Assembly (NCBI GenBank): GCA_014764605.1
Contig: JACXWG010000004.1
Span: 1-48,173 of the forward strand
Length of the DNA: 48,173 bases
Origin: Quinella sp. 1Q5
Lineage (GTDB): Bacteria > Bacillota > Negativicutes > Selenomonadales > Selenomonadaceae
Direction: 5' to 3'
Part shown: piece after piece, positions 30,635-39,189 of the stretch
Position numbering within the stretch: the first letter of the stretch is position 1
How the letters are laid out: the number at the start of each line of letters is the position of its first letter
Notes under the pieces: model-generated
What the model was told of the DNA's origin: nothing
Databases searched by the model: none
Seen by the model: only the letters and a program-made list of their open reading frames with translations
Made by a program: the position numbers and the translations under genes

Positions 30635-32913
30635 GTATCGCTTCTGTGTGGTTGCCATTCAACTTGCATTTTGATTTCTTCGCCCGCTTTTGTCTCCAGA
30701 GTGTATCTATAAGGTTCATTGTGCCAAGCAGACGTTAGGGTGTCGAATATCGTTTTGCCGTTAATTGTCAGCTTAGTGTAGTCTATCCAATAGGGAATGC
30801 CTTTAGTTTTATCTTCAGGACTGCGAATATCTATTCCCCTAAGCAATAACTGAATTTTTCCATCCACTGTAGCTTTAGCGGTGAAGTTCAATTCCCCCGC
30901 ATAGGATTGAATTACGTAACCAATGCCGTTCTTCTGGAACCAGCTGGGTTTACTTATACTTGCTCTATTGTCAGCCACAGAAATAATTTGAAATTCGCCT
31001 TCAGTCGTCATTAGCTTAACATCTATTCTAGCAGTGATATACGGTCCGAACTTGTTAGGTGTTTGCGAGACCTTATTCATTGTCGCGAAGTTTGTAATTT
31101 CTTCGTTATTAATTATAGCGAAATCTTGCTCAATGAAACGTTGCATGTCTTGATACGGTGAATGGTTGCGTTGACTTATTTCCACGTCTTCTAAAACTCT
31201 AGTGACACCTAAAATAGAATATGCACATCGGTCATACCCAAAATTACGAGCATCATAATCCTTTGCCGCATGTCGATAGAGTTCTTCATCAAAATAGGAA
31301 GTGAATAAGCCAAAGGTACGGCTCGAATCAAACATCGCTTTTAGGCAAGTTTGTTGCAAACCTCTTGGAATACTTTGATTGTTGCGTCCAAAAGTGAGAA
31401 ATTTTTCCGCTTTCTTGTCATGCGGCTGTAAATGAAATACCCCCCCCCCGGTCAACCTATTGGTTGTCACGCGGCGAGGGAAGCGTTCGTTTATCTTCTT
31501 TGCGTATTCGATTGTTTCAGGCGCAATGGAACGTTTGCTATCAAATGGGAATTTCAAAAGGTCGGGAGTGTAACGAGTAAATAGCAAAGTTATGAGTAGA
31601 TTGAAATCTAAACAGTCAGAGGCATTTATGCGCAGAGTGCGCACTTCAGGATCAAGTGCTGGCGCAAAGCGAATGTTACCTCTTAAATAGTTACACACAA
31701 TATCTTTTCCAAAGTGCTGTCGACTATGCGTTTCGTGATGTAATACTTCTAGAGTATTTTTAAAATCTATATCTTCAACTTTATGTTTATCACGAACAGC
31801 ACAAATAGTTGATTGAAGAATATTTTTTATCGAAGCGGATAGTTCTTGTGCCAAATAGTTAGGATAAGGGACTGTCTTCCAAGCAAATTTTCTCATAAAT
31901 TGTTCTAATGACATCTGCCAACAGTATCTAAGCGTCTCTCCACACCCTCCGCAAAGCGAGTATACCTTATTAATATTTCTCGATGAAAAATAAATCTTAG
32001 GAAGATTGCTAAAAGTTCGATTAACATATAAATCTACATTAAAAGCATCTTGAAGACTGTAATTCAAAGATTGATTTGGTGGAAGCGGCTGATTTAATTT
32101 AAAGCCGTAATGATCGGCTATTTTAGAAGCAATCGCATAATCTTCTGCTAAAGTGTGACGTGTTCCCTTAATAGAATAAATTTGTATCTTATTAAGGTCA
32201 ATGCCTGAATTCAAAAGAAGAGCAAAAGAAATGCGAGTATCAAAGCCGCCCGATAAATCGGCTGTAAAAAATTTTGTACGTTGCGTTATATTACGAAATA
32301 CGCTACCCCAGAATTCAACCCAGCGATCCAAAATATTTATGCCTTCTTTAGAATCAAGTGGAATCATATATTCTCTATAATTAATAATTTCAGTCTCAAA
32401 GATTTTTTTTGCGATATCAATATGGATAATCGTACCTCTGTCGAGTAGTTGAATTTCATTAATAATGGTATCCGAGTATGTAAAACTGCAAAGAGCTTTT
32501 GTTACTATGTAATTAGCGTAGTCACGGTTCACAGTCAGCGGATATTTAAACTTAACGTGGTCAACTAAGCGAAAGAACGAATTACTTAACGCAAAGTAAT
32601 CACTGTAGCGGAAAAGATATATGCCCCACGAGCCGTTCAAGTCCTGCTTAATTGTAATCTTGCCATCTTTGACATCAATATAAACATAACAACCACGTCC
32701 GTCCAAATCTGCGATTGCTTCGGGCGTCAAATTATCGTCCTCGTAAATGCCCGTGCGTTGAACTGAATAGCCGTAAAGCTTCGGGCGCACTTGCGAGAGG
32801 CTATCCGAGTCGATGAGGAAGAATTCTTTTTCTACGTCGAAATAGTTGACGTTGCTCTTCTCGAACTCTGTGACTTTCTCCAAAAGCTTTTTATGTTCGT
32901 TAGCGTTTATCAT
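30631..32913 (-). CDS. Asparagine-synthase-like protein with C-terminal beta domain, G10 tract
   Basis: 760 residues from ATG 32913 (AAAGGATG upstream). The N-terminal about 130 residues look like the glutaminase half of AsnB but lack a catalytic N-terminal Cys. The synthase half has the pyrophosphate loop FTADLSGGFDTRISFALLL (SGGxD present, then Thr). A strand-rich C-terminal domain (about 610-760) is extra. Such ATP-dependent amide-forming enzymes act in peptide, antibiotic or surface-glycan pathways. The substrate is unknown. Ten G residues in a row in the coding strand (31449-31440, encoding TGGGV) are a candidate phase-variation tract. The gene and panD are clearly more AT-rich than their neighbours, hinting at transfer. 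It has its own promoter. Confidence 0.75.
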   Translation of the reverse strand: MINANEHKKLLEKVTEFEKSNVNYFDVEKEFFLIDSDSLSQVRPKLYGYSVQRTGIYEDDNLTPEAIADLDGRGCYVYIDVKDGKITIKQDLNGSWGIYLFRYSDYFALSNSFFRLVDHVKFKYPLTVNRDYANYIVTKALCSFTYSDTIINEIQLLDRGTIIHIDIAKKIFETEIINYREYMIPLDSKEGINILDRWVEFWGSVFRNITQRTKFFTADLSGGFDTRISFALLLNSGIDLNKIQIYSIKGTRHTLAEDYAIASKIADHYGFKLNQPLPPNQSLNYSLQDAFNVDLYVNRTFSNLPKIYFSSRNINKVYSLCGGCGETLRYCWQMSLEQFMRKFAWKTVPYPNYLAQELSASIKNILQSTICAVRDKHKVEDIDFKNTLEVLHHETHSRQHFGKDIVCNYLRGNIRFAPALDPEVRTLRINASDCLDFNLLITLLFTRYTPDLLKFPFDSKRSIAPETIEYAKKINERFPRRVTTNRLTGGGVFHLQPHDKKAEKFLTFGRNNQSIPRGLQQTCLKAMFDSSRTFGLFTSYFDEELYRHAAKDYDARNFGYDRCAYSILGVTRVLEDVEISQRNHSPYQDMQRFIEQDFAIINNEEITNFATMNKVSQTPNKFGPYITARIDVKLMTTEGEFQIISVADNRASISKPSWFQKNGIGYVIQSYAGELNFTAKATVDGKIQLLLRGIDIRSPEDKTKGIPYWIDYTKLTINGKTIFDTLTSAWHNEPYRYTLETKAGEEIKMQVEWQPHRSDT

Positions 32914-32935
32914 ACACATCATCCTTTCTGAACAA

Positions 32936-32964
32936 TTTATATCACACGGCAAATAACTTGTCAA
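32936..32964 (-). promoter_or_regulatory. Promoter of the asparagine-synthase-like gene
   Basis: Minus strand: TTGACA (32964-32959), 17 bp, TATAAA (32941-32936). The -35 emerges from the T run of the panD terminator. Layout and much of the sequence repeat those upstream of panD. Confidence 0.8.
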
Positions 32965-33000
32965 AAAAAGAACAACAGCCCCATTCACAAGTCGGAGCTG
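32965..33000 (-). terminator. panD terminator
   Basis: Minus strand: CAGCTCC (33000-32994) pairs with GGGGCTG (32982-32976), followed by GTTCTTTTTTT. Standard intrinsic terminator, fused to the next promoter. Confidence 0.8.
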
Positions 33001-33028
33001 CTAAATTTTTAGGGATGAAGAAATTCAT

Positions 33029-33412
33029 TTAACCAATTTGACTTTGTTCCTCAATATAACGTATTTCCATTATTTTATTGTTATTGTCAACCATCACAAC
33101 CGACGGAATATAATTTCTAGCTTCAGTTTCATCCATTAATGCATACGCCATAATAATTACTATATCTCCAAGCTGAACAAGGCGAGCGGCTGCACCATTC
33201 AGACAAATTACACCAGAATTTCTTTCGCCAGGGATAACATAAGTTTCAAGACGTGTTCCGCTATTATTATCGACGACTTGCACTCGTTCATTTGGTAGAA
33301 TATTCGCCGCTTCCATTAATGCTTCATCAATCGTTATACTGCCCATATAATTCAAATTTGCCTCGGTAACCGTTGCACGATGAATCTTACTTTTCAACAT
33401 TTGTAAAAACAT
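33029..33412 (-). CDS. panD: Aspartate 1-decarboxylase PanD (proenzyme)
   Basis: 127 residues from ATG 33412, the family's usual length; a longer frame to 33496 lacks PanD character. Converts L-aspartate to beta-alanine for pantothenate and coenzyme A. The start [20 protein letters not shown] and self-cleavage site Gly24-Ser25 (GSITID), which creates the pyruvoyl cofactor, are in canonical positions. The [18 protein letters not shown] segment is typical. panB and panC are not adjacent. It stands as a single-gene unit between two near-duplicate punctuation modules, in AT-rich DNA. Confidence 0.95.
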   Translation of the reverse strand: MFLQMLKSKIHRATVTEANLNYMGSITIDEALMEAANILPNERVQVVDNNSGTRLETYVIPGERNSGVICLNGAAARLVQLGDIVIIMAYALMDETEARNYIPSVVMVDNNNKIMEIRYIEEQSQIG

Positions 33413-33518
33413 CTGATCTCTATCTTTCAAAATAATGTTACAACCAATTATTGAAATTGAAAACAATACCTCAACTGTTGACAGCCTCAAATACATACGA
33501 AGAATTAAATGCTTTTAA

Positions 33519-33547
33519 TTTATATCACATGGCGTGTGATTTGTCAA
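33519..33547 (-). promoter_or_regulatory. panD promoter with ATCACA-N5-TGTGAT palindrome
   Basis: Minus strand: TTGACA (33547-33542), 17 bp, TATAAA (33524-33519). The spacer carries ATCACACGCCATGTGAT (33540-33524), a 6-bp inverted repeat with 5-bp gap that could be an operator. The copy upstream of the next gene keeps only one half-site. The start of panD is about 107 bp from the -10, leaving a long leader. Confidence 0.75.
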
Positions 33548-33590
33548 AAAAAAACAACAGCCCCGTTTGAATTCGGGACTGCTGAACTTT
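33548..33590 (-). terminator. ald terminator
   Basis: Minus strand: CAGTCCC (33581-33575) pairs with GGGGCTG (33564-33558), followed by a T-rich run that merges into the panD -35. Confidence 0.8.
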
Positions 33591-33636
33591 TAAGGATTAT
33601 CGAGTATTTTATTGGGAAGTGTCATCCCATTAAGAT

Positions 33637-34758
33637 TTACGCGAGGAACTTTGCAAAGTCGACGTATTCAATGCCGAGAGCCTCCGCTACGTTCTTATTG
33701 GTGAGGTTGCCGCCGATTGTGTTTAGACCTTTGGCAAGTCCGGGGTCTTCTTGGCAAGCCGCCTTCCAACCTTTAGCCGCGATTCTAAGGGCATAGGGCA
33801 AAGTCGCATTGGTAAGGGCAAGCGTTGACGTTCTGGAGACCGCGCCAGGAATATTGGCAACGCTGTAATGAATGACGCCGTGTTTAACAAAAGTCGGATT
33901 CGTGTGCGTGGTGACCTTATCGCAAGTGGCAATGGAGCCGCCCTGGTCAATCGCAACGTCGATGATAACCGAGCCGCGCTTCATAGTCTTAACCATGTCT
34001 TCAGTCACGAGCTGAGGAGTCTTCGCGCCGGGGATAAGAACCGCGCCAATTAAAAGGTCAGCTTGCTTAGTCCATTGCGCGATATTGTAGCTGTTGCTCA
34101 TGACAGTGCAGACGCGTCCGCCGAAGATGTCATCAAGATAACGGAGCCGCTCAATCGACAGGTCGATAACGGTGACACGAGCACGCATACCAACTGCAAT
34201 CTTAGCCGCATTAGTGCCGACAACTCCGCCGCCGATTATGACGACTTGACCCGACGCCACGCCACTTACGCCGCCGAGCAAAACGCCTCGTCCGCCGTAT
34301 TGACTTTCAAGGAACTGTGCTCCGAGCTGAACTGCCATACGTCCCGCAATCTCACTCATTGGAGCCAGCAAAGGTAAGCTTCTGCCGTCACGACCGACAA
34401 CCGTTTCATACGCAATGCCCGTGACTTTTTTATTGAGCAAAGCTTTGGTAAGTTCTGGTTCGGGCGCAAGGTGCAGATATGTAAAGAGAATTTGTCCTTC
34501 GTGAAAGAGGTCGTATTCAGGCTCAAGCGGTTCTTTAACCTTTATAATCATTTCCGCCGCGTCGAAGATTTCTGTCTTGTCCGCGATAATCTCCGCGCCG
34601 ACCGCCTTATAATCGTCGTCCTCAAAACCAGAGCCAATGCCCGCCGTCTTCTCGACAAGGACTTTATGCCCCGCCTTAACGAACGCATCAGCCCCCGCCG
34701 GCGTCAAGCCCACGCGGTTTTCATTGTCCTTAATCTCTTTCGTTACGCCGATAATCAT
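33637..34758 (-). CDS. ald: Alanine dehydrogenase
   Basis: 373 residues from ATG 34758 (AGGAGGTATGGCAGT upstream), the family's usual length. Interconverts L-alanine and pyruvate plus ammonia with NAD(H). Seen: N-terminal [20 protein letters not shown], catalytic-region [15 protein letters not shown], and the Rossmann motif [20 protein letters not shown] followed by VIDLS. C-terminal [20 protein letters not shown] is characteristic. Own promoter and terminator, so a single-gene unit. Confidence 0.95.
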   Translation of the reverse strand: MIIGVTKEIKDNENRVGLTPAGADAFVKAGHKVLVEKTAGIGSGFEDDDYKAVGAEIIADKTEIFDAAEMIIKVKEPLEPEYDLFHEGQILFTYLHLAPEPELTKALLNKKVTGIAYETVVGRDGRSLPLLAPMSEIAGRMAVQLGAQFLESQYGGRGVLLGGVSGVASGQVVIIGGGVVGTNAAKIAVGMRARVTVIDLSIERLRYLDDIFGGRVCTVMSNSYNIAQWTKQADLLIGAVLIPGAKTPQLVTEDMVKTMKRGSVIIDVAIDQGGSIATCDKVTTHTNPTFVKHGVIHYSVANIPGAVSRTSTLALTNATLPYALRIAAKGWKAACQEDPGLAKGLNTIGGNLTNKNVAEALGIEYVDFAKFLA

Positions 34759-34792
34759 ACTGCCATACCTCCTATAAAACTCTTTGCAACAC

Positions 34793-34820
34793 ATGATACA
34801 CACGCTAAAAGGATTGTCAA
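34793..34820 (-). promoter_or_regulatory. ald promoter
   Basis: Minus strand: TTGACA (34820-34815), 16 bp, TATCAT (34798-34793). The -35 overlaps the last codons of pgeF. Confidence 0.7.
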
Positions 34821-35650
34821 GCCGACTTCAGAGCAATCAACGCGGCGATTCGTCCCGTGCGGTCAAGTCCTTTCCTCTGCGCGGCGCGGTAGGAGAAATA
34901 CCACGAACTTTGACAACAGGTGCACTCGTTCGCCACGTCGATATTTTCTTCAAGCACGCCGACTTCAAGGAGCTGTAAGACATTCGCTTGCCACAAGTCC
35001 AGATAAATTTTCCCGTCGCGATTAATCAACAGCTCGTCATGATTTTTAGGGAACGCCGCCTTGCATTTGTCGATAACCTCGCCGCCAACCTCGTAGCAAC
35101 ACGAACCGATTGAAGGCGCAATCCCTATCAGGCAATCCTTAGGACGCGACCCGAACTCTTCACGCATCTTAAGCAAAGTCTTCGCGGCAATCTTCTTTAA
35201 CGTCCCCTTCCAGCCGCCATGAGCCAATCCAATCGCGCAGTTCTCAACGTCTACAAAGAAAATCGGCACGCAATCCGCAAAGCACAACATCAACGGCAAG
35301 TTCGGCGTGTTCGTGATAAGCGCGTCAGTTTCGGGTATCGAGTCAGCGTAATTCGCACAGCCGCACCCACGATAGTTTTCGTCAACGCGGAAGACTTTAT
35401 CTCCGTGAATTTGATTAGGCGTGACAATATCTGCAAGATTAAAGCCTAGCGACTGAACAAACCTTTTGCGATTGGCAAGGACATCATTAGGGAAATCGCC
35501 GACGTGCAACGCAAGATTCAAGCTGTCAAAGGGCGGCTTACTCACTCCCCCAAAACGCGTCGACACCGCATGAGCAATCAAATCCTCAGGGAACGAAGAG
35601 AACTTCCCGTGCCAAAGATTATTCTCCGTGCGTTTCAAAAAGTAGCTCAT
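34817..35650 (-). CDS. pgeF: Peptidoglycan editing factor PgeF (YfiH/laccase-domain family)
   Basis: 277 residues, ATG 35650 with GTAGGAGGAAGATAT upstream. Family members are purine-nucleoside- or peptidoglycan-precursor-acting enzymes; E. coli YfiH keeps wrong amino acids out of UDP-MurNAc peptides. The metal-site pattern is present: [22 protein letters not shown] and [14 protein letters not shown] (His and Cys ligands). The C-terminal [14 protein letters not shown] motif is typical. It ends a surE-led gene group. Confidence 0.9.
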   Translation of the reverse strand: MSYFLKRTENNLWHGKFSSFPEDLIAHAVSTRFGGVSKPPFDSLNLALHVGDFPNDVLANRKRFVQSLGFNLADIVTPNQIHGDKVFRVDENYRGCGCANYADSIPETDALITNTPNLPLMLCFADCVPIFFVDVENCAIGLAHGGWKGTLKKIAAKTLLKMREEFGSRPKDCLIGIAPSIGSCCYEVGGEVIDKCKAAFPKNHDELLINRDGKIYLDLWQANVLQLLEVGVLEENIDVANECTCCQSSWYFSYRAAQRKGLDRTGRIAALIALKSA

Positions 35651-35661
35651 ATATCTTCCTC

Positions 35662-36837
35662 CTACGGTAATTCGGGTAAGTTGCGGGCAATCGCCGAGTT
35701 GTGAACGATTTCTTCTATCCTCTGGTCAAGGACAAGTTCTTGCTTATGCAAACTCGCCGCCTTGTCTAAGTCCGCCGCGCTATTGTCCATTATGCCCTTG
35801 ATATACGACTGCCAAGCAAGGATTGTAATTCGCGTTGACTCCTGCCGCAAACTCGCTAGGAACTGTGCGCCCTCTGGGATTGGAACTTCATCAAGCTCCG
35901 CCTGCCGACTCTCTAGCGAAGGTATTATCGTGTTGGTTATGTAGTTTGACGCCTCCGCCCGCTGATTGGCTAGCATGATTCCATATGGCGACCTCTGCAT
36001 TGATATAAAATTATCCTGCTGTGCCCTGAACGTCTGGTTATACCGATAAACGATTGCCTCCGTGGCGTCAATGTAATCCGCCAAATTCTTCTTGAGTATC
36101 GGCGAGACCGCGTCGAGATAGCCACGATAGTTATCGACTCTTACGACCTTCCAATCACTGCCGCCAAGATTGAACGTCAAGCCGGGGAACTTTATCTTGC
36201 GCCCGAAAAGTTCAAACTCATTGCCGCCGACGTTGAAGCTCTCGTTCGCCAAATCTTTCAACGTAACCTTTAGTGTGAACGGAACCTGCGAATACTCTTC
36301 GACGATTGCAAAAGTTGCTGTCGCCTCTTCGTCGTGATGAGTTACCTCTTCCAAATCAATAAACGCCGTGTGCCGAATCAAAGACCGGTCAAGCAGTAAA
36401 TCATAATCAATGCCCAGTTGTCGCCCCTTTAGGATTTCGCCCGGCAACGTCCATTCCCGCTTATCAATGTAGGTGTTGAGAACCTTAACCGCACCTTTGC
36501 ACATCTGCCGCCTAATCAGCACATAGAAATTTTCAAACAAGCTCCGCTCGGCATCTGAAAGTTGCGTGTCGTACTTGAATAGGTCGCTGGTTAAGTCATC
36601 ATAAGCCGCAAGCGTGATTGAGTCTAAGTCGACGTGACGGCGGAAGGTGTTCGCGTCGCCCGCCCGGTAAGCCTCGACCATCTCGCGCATTGCGTATTCG
36701 GGCGTCTTCGTGTAAATGGAAAAATACAGGAACGCCCCAATCACAGCCATGACTAGCAGTGCCAATGCAAATAACTGCTCGCGCCTTCGACGTCGTCTGC
36801 GCTCTGCAAGTCGTTTCCTCCAAGTGTAATCGTCCAT
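35662..36837 (-). CDS. Membrane-anchored protein, DUF2939-like
   Basis: 391 residues from ATG 36837, just after the surE stop. A very basic N-terminus (RKRLAERRRRRRRE) precedes one membrane helix (about 22-42, LFALALLVMAVIGAFLYFS), so the bulk is outside the cytoplasm. The segment TPEYAMREMVEAYRAGDANT followed by FRRHVDLDSIT resembles DUF2939, a domain of unknown function. The rest is strand-rich, then helical. It sits between surE and pgeF with tiny gaps, so it is probably cotranscribed. Function unknown. Confidence 0.7.
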   Translation of the reverse strand: MDDYTWRKRLAERRRRRRREQLFALALLVMAVIGAFLYFSIYTKTPEYAMREMVEAYRAGDANTFRRHVDLDSITLAAYDDLTSDLFKYDTQLSDAERSLFENFYVLIRRQMCKGAVKVLNTYIDKREWTLPGEILKGRQLGIDYDLLLDRSLIRHTAFIDLEEVTHHDEEATATFAIVEEYSQVPFTLKVTLKDLANESFNVGGNEFELFGRKIKFPGLTFNLGGSDWKVVRVDNYRGYLDAVSPILKKNLADYIDATEAIVYRYNQTFRAQQDNFISMQRSPYGIMLANQRAEASNYITNTIIPSLESRQAELDEVPIPEGAQFLASLRQESTRITILAWQSYIKGIMDNSAADLDKAASLHKQELVLDQRIEEIVHNSAIARNLPELP

Positions 36838-36839
36838 CG

Positions 36840-37595
36840 TCAACCCCTGAAGATTTTACGCAACTCAACAATCGCCTCGTAGTCGGCGGCGTCACAGTGG
36901 AGCGGCGTCACAGAGGCAAATCCACGTTCGGCGGCGTAAATGTCAGTGCCTTCGCCTGCGTCAACGTCGCAAATCGTCCCGCCGATACGGAAGAAAGCTC
37001 GCCCCTTGCCGTCCGTGTGGCTCGTGAACGCATTGATATAATCCCGCCGTCCTAATCGGGTGCTCGCGAACTCTATCTTATCTGTGCGAAGTTTCTTAGG
37101 GAAGTTCAGATTGTGCAGGAAGGGTTCGGGCTTTAGGGCTAAAAGCTTTTCCAAGTAGTCAATCGTCGCCGCCGCGCAGGTGTCAATGGGAATCGCCGAA
37201 TCTTTGTTACGAGATACGGCAAGGGACGCTATGTCATGAAGGAAGCCTTCCAAAGCCGCGCCAACCGTGCCCGAATACAAAACGTCTGTGGCAAGGTTCG
37301 CGCCGTCGTTTATACCGCTTATGACCGCGTCGAACTTGTCGTCGTTGCTCATGCCCTCCAGGTAAATCTTAACGCAATCAGTCGGCGTGCCGTCAAAAGT
37401 CCAAGCCACATAATCGGGTTCGTCAAAGCGTCGGTATTCAATCTCGCGCAGGACGCTAAGGGCGTGACTCATGCCGCTTTGCTGATTGAACGGGGCGGCG
37501 ATTACGACGTCATGTCCACGGCGTTTAATCTCCTGAGCCAAAGCCCAAAGTCCTTTGCCGTGTATGCCGTCGTCGTTCGTCAATAAAATCCTCAA
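36840..37595 (-). CDS. surE: 5'-nucleotidase SurE
   Basis: 251 residues when started at TTG 37595, giving MRILLTNDDGIHGKGLWALA with Asp8-Asp9 in canonical place. GAGGTG lies six bases upstream; a GTG at 37604 is in frame but too close to that site. Metal-dependent phosphatase acting on nucleoside 5'- and 3'-monophosphates. Other motifs: APFNQQSGMSHALS, YSGTVGAALEGF. It heads a surE, DUF2939-like, pgeF unit. Confidence 0.93.
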   Translation of the reverse strand: MRILLTNDDGIHGKGLWALAQEIKRRGHDVVIAAPFNQQSGMSHALSVLREIEYRRFDEPDYVAWTFDGTPTDCVKIYLEGMSNDDKFDAVISGINDGANLATDVLYSGTVGAALEGFLHDIASLAVSRNKDSAIPIDTCAAATIDYLEKLLALKPEPFLHNLNFPKKLRTDKIEFASTRLGRRDYINAFTSHTDGKGRAFFRIGGTICDVDAGEGTDIYAAERGFASVTPLHCDAADYEAIVELRKIFRG

Positions 37596-37622
37596 AAATA
37601 TCACCTCAATGGTTCGCCCGCC

Positions 37623-37650
37623 TTGCCAAAAATTTCCGTTGTGATAAACT
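37623..37650 (+). promoter_or_regulatory. Possible promoter of the PagL-like gene
   Basis: TTGCCA (37623-37628), 16 bp, TAAACT (37645-37650), about 28 bp before the start codon. Both hexamers are imperfect. Confidence 0.5.
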
Positions 37651-37678
37651 GATTAAAACGTTCAAGGAGGCGCGATGT

Positions 37679-38245
37679 ATGAAAAAATTTTTATCGTTGC
37701 TTATGATAAGCCTGATGACTTGCGGCGTTGCCAGTGCCGAGGAAAGAATCTTCGACGACGCCAACGAAATTCAGCTGGAATATCTTGAAGGCAAAACGTT
37801 CAGTCAACGCCACGTGAACAATTACAACGTCCATTACTTCGAGAAGGTCACCGATAACGGCGTGATAAGTTATTGGCGCGGGTTGACCTTCACGCGGGCA
37901 TTAGGCTACACTAACCCTAATAAAGATGGCGGCGTTCACCACGACAGCCAAGGCGTCGGATTGGGTCCCGCGTTCATGTTGCGTTGGGATAAAAAAGTTT
38001 CTGGTAAACTTCACGGCTCGTTAGATTTTTCCGGTTCGTTTATGCTTTACAACAAAGCTCACCCCTACGACGGTCGCGCCTATGGCTTTTTATGGCGATT
38101 GGGTCCGCGCCTCACGTGGCAGTTTCGCGAAGAAGATTCAATCAGTTTGGGCTATTTATTTAGCCATTTTTCCAACGGTTTACGCAGGCACAACCCCGGC
38201 TATAACACGCTAGGCTTTTCAATCGGCTACACTCACAGCTTTTAA
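37679..38245 (+). CDS. Lipid A 3-O-deacylase, PagL-like outer membrane protein
   Basis: 188 residues. A clear signal peptide (MKKFLSLLMISLMTCGVASA, cleaved before EE) leads to an alternating beta-strand barrel ending in Phe, the usual outer-membrane export signal. The motif YLFSHFSNGLRRHNPGYNTL contains the His-Ser pair and the NPG.N motif of PagL/lipid A deacylases, which trim a fatty acid from lipid A and change outer-membrane properties. ATG 37679 has AAGGAGG upstream. It is a monocistronic gene whose stop shares TTAA with ftsY on the other strand. Confidence 0.8.
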   Translation: MKKFLSLLMISLMTCGVASAEERIFDDANEIQLEYLEGKTFSQRHVNNYNVHYFEKVTDNGVISYWRGLTFTRALGYTNPNKDGGVHHDSQGVGLGPAFMLRWDKKVSGKLHGSLDFSGSFMLYNKAHPYDGRAYGFLWRLGPRLTWQFREEDSISLGYLFSHFSNGLRRHNPGYNTLGFSIGYTHSF

Positions 38246-39153
38246 AGCCCGAAAAGAGCATCGGCGAATTCCTTAGCATTGAACGGACGCAAGTCATCAA
38301 GCCGTTCGCCCACGCCAACCCACTTGACTGGAATATTGAGTTGCTCCTTTATGCCGATAATCATTCCGCCCTTAGCTGTGCCGTCAAGCTTGGTTAGGAC
38401 AATGCCCGTTATGCCCGCCGCCTGTGAGAACAACTCCGCTTGCCTTAACGCATTCTGTCCCGTCGTGGCGTCTAGGACAAGTAAGACTTCATGCGGCGCA
38501 CCGTGTATGCCCTTGCCGAGTATGCGATTAATCTTCTTAAGCTCTTCCATGAGATTGAACTTGTTCTGCAAGCGTCCAGCCGTGTCGACTAACAGCACAT
38601 CAATTTTTTGAGCAACGGCACTTCGGGCGGCGTCAAGAGCTACGCTTGAGGGATTGGAGCGTTCGGAATGCTTGATAAACGCCGAGCCAGTCCGATTAGC
38701 CCAAATCTCTAACTGGTCAATCGCCCCAGCGCGGAAGGTATCAGCCGCCGCCATCATGACGCTTTTGCCCTGAGCTTTATAATACGCCGCAAGCTTGCCA
38801 ATGGTCGTAGTCTTGCCCGCCCCGTTTACGCCAATCATCAGAATCACTCGCGGCGGGTCGACGTGGATAATCTCGCCTTGCTCTTCCGTTAGAATCTCCC
38901 TAATCTGATTCGAGAAAAAGTTCTTAACGTCGTCGGTTGAATTAATCTCCGCCTTGCGAACACCCTTGCGAAGTCCGGCAATCAATTTCTCCGTCGTAGC
39001 CATGCCCACATCCGAAGTTATCAAAGTTTCCTCCAGCTCGTCAATCAAGTCGTCATCAATCTTCGTCGAGCCGTGGAGGATTTCGTCTATCTTATCAACA
39101 AATTTCTCGCGAGTCTTCGCTAAGCCCGCCTTGAGTCTGTCAAAGAATCCCAT
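38242..39153 (-). CDS. ftsY: Signal recognition particle receptor FtsY
   Basis: 303 residues from ATG 39153 (AAGGAGGA upstream); a second ATG six bases earlier is too close to that site. Receptor of the signal recognition particle for cotranslational membrane targeting. NG domains are visible: N-domain helices, then G1 GVNGAGKTTTIGKLA, DTAGR, and TKLDGTAKGG. The acidic A domain is short, as in many Firmicutes. In many genomes ftsY follows smc; smc is not in view, and the next gene upstream codes elsewhere. Confidence 0.95.
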   Translation of the reverse strand: MGFFDRLKAGLAKTREKFVDKIDEILHGSTKIDDDLIDELEETLITSDVGMATTEKLIAGLRKGVRKAEINSTDDVKNFFSNQIREILTEEQGEIIHVDPPRVILMIGVNGAGKTTTIGKLAAYYKAQGKSVMMAAADTFRAGAIDQLEIWANRTGSAFIKHSERSNPSSVALDAARSAVAQKIDVLLVDTAGRLQNKFNLMEELKKINRILGKGIHGAPHEVLLVLDATTGQNALRQAELFSQAAGITGIVLTKLDGTAKGGMIIGIKEQLNIPVKWVGVGERLDDLRPFNAKEFADALFGL

Positions 39154-39189
39154 GACCATTCCTCCTTGCCGAGTATTTTAACAAGTTGC

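Noticed and set aside
34471-35025. A 184-codon plus-strand frame opposite ald and pgeF
   Set aside because: Arg/His-rich translation without start signals, antisense to two conserved genes.
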